Made by a program: the position numbers and the translations under genes. 45,000 bases of DNA, taken from positions 802,501 through 847,500 of the forward strand of contig JACVTC010000020.1 in assembly GCA_016946835.1 (NCBI GenBank). The letters are read 5' to 3'. Within the stretch, counting starts at the first letter, position 1. The number at the start of each line of letters is the position of its first letter. The notes under the pieces were generated by a model. It was not told the origin of the DNA and searched no databases. It worked only from the letters and a program-made list of their open reading frames with translations. Origin of the DNA: Neocallimastix lanati (nom. inval.) (Eukaryota > Neocallimastigomycota > Neocallimastigomycetes > Neocallimastigales > Neocallimastigaceae). Positions 12,931 through 22,864 of the stretch are shown here, one piece after another.

Positions 12931-12970
<40 letters not shown>
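12552..12970 (+). mobile_element. SINE-like retroposon with poly-A tail and target-site duplication
   Basis: A sharply bounded block far richer in GC than its surroundings, with no open frame, ending in a poly-A run of about 42. It is flanked by the direct repeat AAAAATAGTAG at 12541-12551 and 12971-12981, as expected for target-primed reverse transcription. The head looks tRNA-derived. Positions 12580-12590 (GGATCGACCCC) match a Pol III B box, and 12555-12571 folds like an anticodon arm (TTGGC, loop TTATCAT, ACCAA). The A box is not clear, so the copy may be 5'-truncated. Near the tail, GAAGAC-CAAA-GTCTTC (12911-12926) forms a small hairpin before AGTCTAT and poly-A, as in LINE-type 3' ends. 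Family unknown. Confidence 0.7.
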
Positions 12971-12977
<7 letters not shown>

Positions 12978-12981
12978 GTAG

Positions 12982-14117
12982 ATAATAATAATACAATTTA
13001 ATATTAAAAAATAATATTAAAAGCTATTCATATATATATGTTGACAATGTTCATGGCTATACTTTAAATGGAGATGATTGTTCATTTTGAATTAAATAAT
13101 TGAATAAAAATAATAATTTATTAAAAAGATGAAGAGATATCTTATTAAATATTTTTATATATTAAATAAAATAAGTGTATATATATGTATTTAAGATATA
13201 ATGAACAATAAAATGTCAGTACTTCAAAAGTTAGTGGCTCTATTTAAATTATAATTATAAATATATATATATTATCTTCTTTTTTATATATTACAAATAT
13301 TTAATATTGATACTTGTTTAATAAATTTGAATACTAAACATAGATATGACTCTACAAGGTTTTATTTTATTGATAAAATTTTATTATTAAAATAACTATT
13401 ATACAATTTTATTTACATTATCAATAAATATTATAATGTTGTAAAACACATTTATATTTTAATATATATTTTAAATTTCATAAAGTTTTATTATTATTAT
13501 TTATTAATATATATACATGTATAAATTTAGTTTTCTTTGTATTATATTAAATTTTTTTTTATTATTGAATTTTATTAATATTTTGTTTCTTTTCTTTTCG
13601 TTGAAAATTAAATCTATAAATTTTGTCATTATTATTTAGGAGATTATTTTAGATAATGGATTTACTAATATGTAATATATATATCTCTATTATTTACTAT
13701 AATTTCTTGAATATATTTTCTATCAAATATCAATGGATTATATTGACTTTAAGAATTTTCATTATTAATTAGCTATTGCAATGAATACTTGATTGTTTAC
13801 TATAATTTTTATGCCAATTTTTTTTTTTTTTTTTTTTTACACTTTGTGAAGATTCTTTAACTTTATTATAAAAAGTTTAAAAAAATTTTGTCCTACAATA
13901 TAATTTAATTTGATTAACAATTTTTTTATTTTTATTATTAATTTAAATTTTCAAAGTTTTCTATATATAGAAAAGAACACATTATCTAAGCACTTTTGAA
14001 TATAAGAAGATTCTTTTTATTATTTCAAAATTTTCAATATGTTGAACACTTACCATATTATAGTATAAGAAAATTCTATAGAACACTTTTTTTTTTTATT
14101 TTTTAATTATATCTATT

Positions 14118-14156
<39 letters not shown>

Positions 14157-14331
14157 CTATACGTTTTTGTTTTCTGTTCATTTTTAATTACTTATTTATC
14201 ACTTCAAAATATATTCATAATATTTTATTGAATATCCATATTGTATATATATTATTCATATTTATATGAAATATATATATATAAATTATTTTTTAAAATA
14301 ATAATAATAATAATAATATGAATAAATATTT

Positions 14332-14373
<42 letters not shown>

Positions 14374-14859
14374 TGACTATGTAAATAAAAGAAAAAAAAA
14401 TTTTTTTTTTAAAGCAAAAACTTTATAATTGTTGTATATAACATAAATTTATTATTTTTGAAATTTTGAAATTTTGAAATAAATAAATAAATAGAAATAT
14501 AAAAAAAAATAATAAAATAAGACTATAAAAGATATTTCTTAGTTTGTTTTCGTTGATGTAATCTCTCTAATATTAAAAAAAATAATAATAATAATAATAA
14601 TAAAATTTTTTCTATACAATATATATATATATATATGTTTAAATTAGTTTTTATGGTATCTCAATTAGCTTTTACTTATATTAATTGATACTTTTTTTTG
14701 GTGCTTGTAACTTAAATTATATATCTACTTATTTATTTTACAAAAGTATTTAAATTCAAAAATTTTCCTCTTTTTTCATAATTATTTGAGTTTTATTATC
14801 TTTTTTTTTTTTTTTTTTTTTTTTTGATTTTATTATATGTTGTTAAATTGTTTCTAAAT
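12982..14859. other. Non-coding spacer upstream of the A-T-R gene
   Basis: AT-rich with many homopolymers: T runs at about 13817-13838, 14124-14156 and 14803-14825, and an A run at about 14339-14370. No coding signal. The T tract ending at 14825, 34 bases before the chosen ATG of the A-T-R gene, may belong to its promoter or 5' leader. That is a guess from position only. Confidence 0.55.
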
Positions 14860-14992
14860 ATGATAGCAAAATCTTACATTAATAATAATATAAATTTAAC
14901 AATAAAAGAAACAACATTTGCTAATGAATTTATTCAATTAGCAAAAGAAAATATAAATAAACCTCTTTTAGTATTTTATAATCAAAATAGTA

Positions 14993-15023
<31 letters not shown>

Positions 15024-17922
15024 GGAACCTGTTAGATTAAATTTTGGTGAAACTTTAGCTCTTGTAAATAAAATAGCAACTGGATTGTTTAAAACGATTG
15101 GATTAAAAAGAGGAGATGTTGTCGGTTTTTATTTACCAAATTGTTTACCTTATATTTTAATTGAAGGAGCGGTCGAAGCAACTGGATTAATCCTATTTCA
15201 GTTAAACCCAACTTATCAAAGTGATCAGTTAGCAAGACTTCTAAATAAAGGTAAGCCTTCACTTATTGTCACGACCACCCCATTACTCTCGAATATTAGA
15301 AATTTTAATAAGGAAATTAAAGTACTTTTGGTCGACGTTCCATCTCATGATATTGATCATCATAATTACTCTTTCCATAAAATCAGAGATACTGAAATAG
15401 ATATGGGATTACTTAATTATGTTAGAAAACAAATCCAACCGAATGATCTAATGTATTATGGTTGCACTTCTGGAAGTACAGGGGATCCAAAAATTTGTAC
15501 CTATACCAACAAACAATTTGTGGCTAACATGTTAGAAATTAAGTATTCGTTTCCAACCGTTCCTCAATTAGAAAAAATAATTTTAACCTTTGTACCTTTT
15601 TTCACTACTACTGGTCATATTTTAATTGGAACAATGTTTATTCAAGGATTTAAACATATTTATACCAACAAATTTAATCCAGAAAAATTATTTGAAATGA
15701 TTGAAAAAGAAAAAGTCAATAATATATCATGTGCTCCATCTGCTATTTTAGCACTAATCAACCATCCCAGTCGAGGAAAATATGATCTTTCCAGCTTAAA
15801 AGAAGCCTTAATTGGTGGTAGTGTGGCTTCTAATAAATTTCTAGAAGAAATAAAATCTATATTTAATTTAGAATATATTTCAAGTGCCTATGGAATGACA
15901 GAAGGTTGTAGTGTAATATATAATATACCATCAAAATCTACTGGAATACCTACAGGTCCAGCTAAACATTTTGAAGTAAGAGTAGTGGATAGAGAAACGA
16001 GAGAAGTCGTTGATGTCGGATTTCCAGGAGAATTGGAATATAGAAGTGAAATCATGATGAAGGAATACCTTGATAATCAGGAAGCTAATACCCAAGCTTT
16101 TACTGAGGATCGATGGTTTAAATCTGGAGATGAAGCTGTCATGGAGGCCGATGGATTTTTAAAAATTACTGGAAGAATTAAAGAAATGATCATCAGAGGT
16201 GGCCATAATATTTGGCCAAATGAAATTATTGATATTATGAATCAACATCCAAAGATTCAAGAAACTGCAGTCATTGGTATACCTGATAAATTCCAAGGAG
16301 AATCTGTAGTTGCTTTCATTATTATTAAGCCAGGTTGCCAATTTAATAATTTAGAGAAAGAACTACATGAATATTCAAAAGATAAGCTAGTTCCATATTC
16401 CATTCCAACCTATTACTTTGACCTTCCAGTATTCCCAAGAAATTCAACAGGAAAAGTATATCTTCCAAAATTAAAAGAAATGGTAGATGATCTCATCGAA
16501 AAAAGATTTAAAAAAATAGAAGAAATGAACACCGATAAACCGATAACCGAGCAAGGTAAAGAATTGGCAAAATTGTGGAGTCGGTGGTTTGATGTTCCGG
16601 TGAATACTATTTCTAGATCTTCCAATTTTTTTGAGATGGGAGGGGACTCCTTAGTTGGTGTTCAAACGGCTGCTCTCATCAAGAAATATATTGAAAATAT
16701 TCCGTTCAACTTCCTTAATACCCATCAAACTCTGGGACAAATCGAAGATTTCATTTCGAATCCAGAAAAATCTACAAAGATTGATGATCAATTAATTAAA
16801 GATTTCCAAAGAGTTAAATCTACTCCTGCTAAAGAAATTTTTGGTGAAATAAACACCACAAAGAATAAAAAGAACAGAAGGAGTGTTGCAGTCACTGGAG
16901 CTACTGGCTATCTCGGCGTTTATGTGGTGAATGAGCTAAGTAAGAAGAGTGAAATTAATAAAATTTATTGCATTGGAAGAAGTTCTAATTTAAGTGAATT
17001 AAAGTCTAAGATGCAATCCATGATGCGAAAAGTCAACATTCGCATGAGCGATAAGATTGAATTTGTTATTGGAGATGTCACCAAAACGAATTGTGGTATT
17101 AATTCCAACACTCTTGAAAAAATAAAAATGGAATGTAATGTCATCATTCATTGTGCCGCCATTGTCAATTGGAATATGACTCATGAACAGTTAAAGGATG
17201 CCAACGTTAAAGGAGTAATTAATGCTATGAAAATTGCTGGTCAATCCATGAGTTTTGTCTATATTTCTTCATTTGGTGCCGCTTTGAAAAAAAATGAAAC
17301 GCTAAGTGATAAAATACCAAATGAATCCTTTGGATATATTCAAACTAAATGGTTATCGGAACATTATGTTAGACGAGGAAAAGAAATTGGAATTAAATCT
17401 ACCATTATTAGACCATGTTATATTATTGCTGATAGTAAAACAGGAGTCTGTAATACCAATGATTTCTTTTATAAATTTATGAGACAATGTGTAAAGTATA
17501 GGATGGCCCCATCTGGTGTATTACTTAATTTAACTCCAGTTGATAAAGTAGCCATAGGAATTGTGAATTATATGTACTCCCATAAAATCATTAATCTTAT
17601 TCCAGCCAAGCAAACCTCCACTGATGATTTATTTAAAATTTATAATAATATCTATCGTCAATCCATTCAATTATTAAATAAAGAGGAGTGGCTTCAACAA
17701 TTCTTAAAAAAAACTCAAAATGATATTGAAGCATTATCCATTGTTCCATCCTTAGTTGTTCTTCATGAAAATTACGAATTCACTAGTGACTTTTTAAATG
17801 GTAAAAATGATTTTCTTAATTTTGAAAAAAAGGATATTAATGTTAATTTCATTAAGCTTCAAAATTGCGGCTACTTTACTAATGGTACTTGTAAGAATTT
17901 ATTTGAAAGATCTATCTGTTAA
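14860..17922 (+). CDS. NRPS-like adenylation - carrier protein - thioester reductase (A-T-R) enzyme
   Basis: A single uninterrupted frame of 1020 residues from the first ATG (14860). It should activate a carboxylic acid with ATP, load it on a phosphopantetheine arm and release it by NAD(P)H reduction as aldehyde or alcohol, presumably in the cytosol. The adenylation domain (about 15-540) resembles 4-coumarate-CoA ligases and carboxylic acid reductases: SGSTGDPKICTY (about 202), YGMTEG (344), WFKSGDEAVMEADGFLKITG, GGHNIWPNE, and the A10 lysine in PRNSTGKVYLPK. The carrier domain has FFEMGGDSLVGVQ with Ser about 597. The reductase is an extended SDR: VAVTGATGYLG (about 680) and YIQTKWLSEHY, with Tyr about 826 and Lys about 830, then RPCYI. 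An (AAT)n codes for a short Asn run near residue 50. No biosynthetic cluster surrounds it, so the substrate is unknown. It is not Lys2 by sequence style, though the architecture is shared. Confidence 0.9.
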
Positions 17923-18719
17923 AAAACTTTGAATTTTTAATATTTTTATTTCAAAAAAATTCATGGAAAGAAAAAAAAAATAATAAGAATAAGAATAAGA
18001 ATAAGATATCCATAAAAATCAAGAAATATTAATTGTTCTAATTATTAATAAATAGTAAATAATAAATAAATAAATGCGAAATCATTAATAATAAAATTTA
18101 AATATATATATATGATTTAACTTTTTATTATATATATATATATAATAAAAAAATAAATAAAATGAACACTTCAAATAATTAAAAAGAAAAATAATAATGA
18201 CAATAATAAAAAAAATAAAAATAAATAAAATAATACTAAAATTAATATTAAAGATATGAAATAAAAATTAAAAATATTTACTAATAAAAAAAAATAAAAT
18301 AAAATAAAATAATTAATTTGTACAATAATAATAATAATAATAAATAATAGTAATACATAAATAACAATAATAACAACTATAATAATAGTATCAATACATT
18401 AATAATAATACATAATACATAAATAATTATAATAATAATTTTATTATTATTGTTGTTATTATGATCATTAATTCATAAATAATTATAATATTAATATAAC
18501 AATAATTACTATAATATATAAATAGTAATAATGATAATAAAACATTAATAATAATAGATCAAAATTTCATTAATTCTCTTGATATATGTATTAAAATTTA
18601 AAAAAAAAAAAAAAAAAAATAAAATAAAATAAAATAAAAATAATAATAATAAAAATAACATTTTAAATTCATATACTTATATATAAAGTGATATTGAAAA
18701 AAAAAATTTCATAATTATT
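17923..18719. other. Non-coding spacer
   Basis: Immediately 3' of the A-T-R gene. Simple AT sequence with AAT, AAAAT and TATA runs and a short AAGAAT repeat near 17985-18005. No gene is seen. Confidence 0.7.
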
Positions 18720-19282
18720 TTCCTAATAAATATAATAAATATTTAAATGATTCTATATTAATATCTTTTATTGCATAAAATAAAGTTGGTGGTTGCAAAT
18801 ATATCACTAGTATTAATGTTCACTCCATTTTCTATTAAATATTTTGTTATTTCAATATTATTATTTTTACAGGCATAGGTATCATTTTATTCATACCTTT
18901 CACATTGATATCTTCTCCTTTTTCTACTAAATATTATATAATGTCATTATTTATTATCATTTTGATGACCATATTGTAAAAATGTATTATCAACATGTTT
19001 CGTTCTTTTCTAAATTTTTTTTTTTTTTTGGCTAAAATATCTTCTTCCTTTTCCTTTTCTATTAAATATTTTGTAATTTCAATATTATTATTGGGAGTAC
19101 AAATGTGTATAATAAATATCTTTCCATCTTTGCTCAATTTCATTATCAATATCTACCCCTTTTCCACTATCTATTTAACAATTCCTGTATTATTAGTTTA
19201 CAGGCAGCTAAAAAAGTTTTTCCTTCAAAATACAAATCTAAAATATTATTTACTCTATTATCTTCTAATGATTTAGCTAAGC

Positions 19283-19373
<91 letters not shown>

Positions 19374-19625
19374 ATTATTATTATTATTATTATTATTATT
19401 ATAATTATTATTATTATTATTATTACGGCATGTCAAGGGAATCCAACTACAATATTCAAAGTAATTCATACTTTGTACGTTAATTTCTGCACCTTTCTCT
19501 ACTTTATATAATCCAATTTAAAGTTATTATTTTTTGCAATTACAAATTAGAGGATTTCCTCTTTCATCATCAACTTTAGCATTTGTTATTTGAACCAGAT
19601 TCTATCCTTGGTTGTTAATCCGTGG
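18720..19625 (-). pseudogene. Ankyrin-repeat protein, decayed
   Basis: On the minus strand, several ankyrin units appear in different frames broken by stops. In order they are VDDERGNPLICNCKK (about 19590-19540), VEKGAEINVQSMNYF (about 19500-19455), SLAKSLEDNRVNNILDLYFE with FLAACKL (about 19280-19200), NNIEITKYLIEKEKEEDIL (about 19105-19040), YACKNNNIEITKYLIENGVN (about 18875-18815), and TLFYAIKDINIESFKYLLYL (about 18795-18725). An (AAT)n insert coding poly-Asn interrupts it at 19280-19425. The unit style 'ACKNNNIEITKYLIEKG' is typical of large ankyrin families in anaerobic fungi and amoebae. Frameshifts and stops show it is no longer a gene. Confidence 0.75.
19280..19425. repeat. (TTA)n microsatellite inside the ankyrin relic
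   Basis: About 145 bp of TTA repeats with two ATAATTATTA interruptions. On the minus strand it reads as poly-Asn, continuous with the frame at both sides, and on the plus strand as poly-Leu. It may have been a genuine coding Asn tract. Confidence 0.85.
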
Positions 19626-19970
19626 ACTAACATACACATAAGACTCCAGATTTTCCTCATAAGAGGTTATTTATGATATATGGTGGTTAGGGTTACAGGT
19701 AAGTATTTCCCCATACATATATATATAATTATTATTATAAATATCCTAAGTAATATAGACAAGATATACTGTCCTAACTGTGGGACTGAGAGAGTTAAAC
19801 AAGTACTTTCAATTAATATTTTATTTTATAAAAATATATAAAAATATTAATTATATAATTATTTTTGAAAATTCTGATAATTTTCAACTATATAAAAATT
19901 TAATGAAAAAAATTTTATGTCCTATAAAATTAAGATAAAATATAGAAAAAATAAAAAATATAAAAAATAA

Positions 19971-20001
<31 letters not shown>

Positions 20002-21382
20002 TAATTATTAAAAACTGTAAAACATTTTATTTGCATCTTAAATAATCAAAAAATAAATTATTAAAAAACTTTAATTTTAATATATAATATATTATTAATA
20101 AGTTTTTTATATTAACGAAAATATATAAAAATATACATATACATATTAATAAATAATTAATTTATATATATTTATTTTATTATTATTAATTTTTTTAATA
20201 ATTTTATTTTCATAAATTTTCTGTATTTTTTTTTTTTTTTGGTGGCTTAAATTATTAATAAATTTGAGAATTTTAATTTATATTTATTTGATTTAATGTT
20301 AATTTTTAGTCCGGTCAAGATTACGGGTTTTGACTTTACGTCGGAAGAATTTTTATTATTTTTTTTATGAAACACTTTATATAATTGGTATAATAGAATT
20401 AAAAAAATAAATAAATAAAAATAAATAAAAAATTATCTAACTATAACTTTCTTCTATTTAATTCTTCAAAAAAAAAAAAATAATAATAATAAAAAATAAA
20501 AAATAAAAAATAAAAATTATATAATAATTTAATGAATTCATAAATAAAAAAAAAGTATGTATATATATATAACTAGTTTAATATTTTATTATTATTATTA
20601 ATATTAAATCCTTTAAAAAACCTTCAATTATTAAAATAGACACATTATATCAAATAAATTAAATATGAAGAAAAGATAAAAATTTTTATCCTAATTTATA
20701 TATATAAATATTTTTTTATATTTTTTATTGTATGATTTGTATCATGTATTTTGAGGTTTTATTAAATTATTTTTAGCAAACACAAATTAAATATTTATTA
20801 TAAAATATTAGATATTAAATATTAAATAAATTAACTTTTTTATTTATAAATTAATAATATTATAACTTAATATAATAATAATAATAGATTATAAAAACAT
20901 TATATATATATATCAATTTATATAACAATTTAAAAAAAAAAAAAAAAAAAAATTATTTATCAAAAAATTATATTTCATGTTTTCTAATTAATACGCCACA
21001 AAACTGGAACTCATTAAAGTTAATAATTCATTTAAACTTTTTTTTATATCTTTTTATTAAAAAAAAAAAATAAAATAAAAATAAAAATAAAAATTGAAAT
21101 ATCAAATAATGTTTATTTGTTTATTATTAATTATTAATAATATTTATTAATATTTCATATAGTATTTTATATCATTTCTAATAAAATAAAATACCTTTAT
21201 TTTATATATATATATATATATTTATTCATATATTTTCTGTATTTTCTATTTATTTCCTAATTCTCTTTTTTTTTTTTTTTTTTAATTTTTGATTTAATAA
21301 AATTATTTTATAATTTATTTTTTTTTTATTTTTTAATAATTTTATTAATTAATTATGTAAACTAATAATACGGAATATACAT
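19626..21382. other. Non-coding spacer with two higher-complexity islands
   Basis: Mostly AT simple sequence. Two short islands have mixed composition: 19605-19810 (words such as GTGGTTAGGGTTACAGGTAA and CCTAACTGTGGGACTGAG) and 20310-20360 (AGTCCGGTCAAGATTACGGG). Neither has a coding frame. The first shares GGTTAGGG...CAGGTA.GTAT words with the SINE-like element at 12.6 kb, which may be chance or an old related copy. Confidence 0.5.
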
Positions 21383-21400
21383 TTCCGATAATAAAAAATT

Positions 21401-21900
21401 TTTTTTTTTCTTTTTCTTCTTTTTTTTTTAGACTGGGATTAACGATTAACGAGAAGGAAGGATAATAGAATCTTCCAATCTCTCTCCCTTAAACATATCA
21501 CATATCAATCAGACCCTGACTCTCATTGAATTCTTTGCCGTTTCGGTGTCGACAAGGGACCTCTCTCTAAGCAAAGCTAATATGAAAGATAATCCCAATT
21601 ACGCCACTTTTATACGAACGGGCTTACTTTCAGTAATCTCTTGAGCCATCATCGAGGAAGGAACAAACTATACTAATCGTTCGCATATTAAAATGCCCTC
21701 GACACTAAACCATTTATATAGGCTAGTCTAACAACACTAACTTTAATTTATAAGGAAAAACATCCATCTTGGGAAGATGATAAAAAATCGTCCTCTCCTC
21801 TTCTCCCTATAGAAATTTAAAAGGTAGTCGTAGGATCGATTCAAAAATCTTATGTGAGTTACGAATACTAACCACCAGGATAAAAATAAACTGGAAAGAC
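21401..21900 (-). mobile_element. tRNA-headed SINE-like retroposon (minus strand)
   Basis: A second GC-richer block with no open frame. Read on the minus strand it starts at about 21900 and ends in an A-rich tail (21430-21401). The head carries an A-box-like TGGTGGTTAGTATTCG (21877-21862) and a B box GAATCGATCC (21842-21833), in tRNA order but only 19 nt apart. Target-site duplication: TTCCGATAA followed by an A-rich stretch occurs at 21383-21400 and again at 21901-21916, with a small length difference in the A run. The body differs from the element at 12.6 kb, yet both end CAGTCTA just before the A tail. I infer a Pol III-transcribed, LINE-mobilised element. It is not a functional tRNA: the tRNA-like part has no proper acceptor stem. 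Confidence 0.75.
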
Positions 21901-21916
21901 TTCCGATAAAAAAATT

Positions 21917-22858
21917 ATAAGAAGAAGAAGAAGATATTTAATTTAATTATAATATATACTTTTATTAATTTTATATAAATGAATTAAGTATTAATGAAAT
22001 AAATATAAAAAAAAAAAAAAAAAAAAATTTAATTAAATTTAAAGTAGTATCGTGACTGACTTAAATGTTCATGTGATATGATCTTAATAGAAATATTAAA
22101 AATTAAATTAATCCATATTATCTATAATACATAAAAAAAATTTTTTTTTAAAAAAATACACGAAAATTACAATTGAATTATGATAATTCTATCGGAATAC
22201 TTAATTAATAGAATATCATAATTAAATCAATAATTTCCATACTTTTCCGCTTCTAAAAAATAAACTTATTTTTTCATATTTGATTTAAGGCAATGTTACA
22301 CAATCTTATTTTAAAAATTTATATAAATATAACAAAAAATAATTGCTTTTTTTTTTTTTTTTTTTTTTTTTGTATAATAATCAAATACGCCTTAATATAC
22401 TTCTTTAAAATTAAATAAAAATATTTCTTACAATAACAAAAAAAAAAAATTCTATTAACAAAAAATAAAATTATAACAATTAAAAAAAAAAAAAAAATCA
22501 TATTAACAAATTTATAATTAACGATATTAAACTCTTAACAACAACATAATAATAATAATACAAATTATTTAAATTAATAATTTTAAATAAAATTAATACA
22601 AAAAGCAGTAATAATAATGATAATAATGTCCTTTTAGTATCATAAAAATAAATTAAAATAAATTACTATTAATTTATCAATATAAAATTGAAAATAATAA
22701 TAACAATAAAAATAATTATAATAATAAAATAAATTATATATTGAAATAATAAAGAAAAAAAATAAATTTTTAAAAGTTTTAACTATCCAATAAAAAAAAT
22801 AAAATAAAATAAAATAATAATAAAATAATAATAATAACAATAACAATAATAATAATAA
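21917..22858. other. Non-coding spacer upstream of pyruvate kinase copy 1
   Basis: AT-rich with homopolymers. An imperfect inverted repeat is at 22176-22223. The region 22030-22090 (TATCGTGACTGACTTAAATG) is of mixed composition but unassigned. AATAAT repeats lead into the start codon of the pyruvate kinase. Long T-rich or A-rich frames here are compositional only. Confidence 0.6.
22176..22223. repeat. Imperfect inverted repeat
   Basis: AATTATGATAATTCTAT (22176-22192) pairs with ATAGAATATCATAATT (22208-22223), with one unpaired A and a 15-nt spacer. Possible hairpin; function unknown. Confidence 0.7.
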
Positions 22859-22864
22859 ATGAAA

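Noticed and set aside
19684-19700. GGTTAGGGTTACAGG, telomere-like
   Set aside because: One and a half units only, inside the chromosome; no array of TTAGGG.
21833-21900. Possible tRNA gene on the minus strand
   Set aside because: A and B boxes are present but only 19 nt apart and there is no acceptor stem; better explained as a SINE head.
22319-22846. Two minus-strand frames of 60 and 68 codons (Lys/Phe/Tyr/Ile runs)
   Set aside because: Homopolymer and AAT-repeat translations without any recognisable domain or biased codon use.
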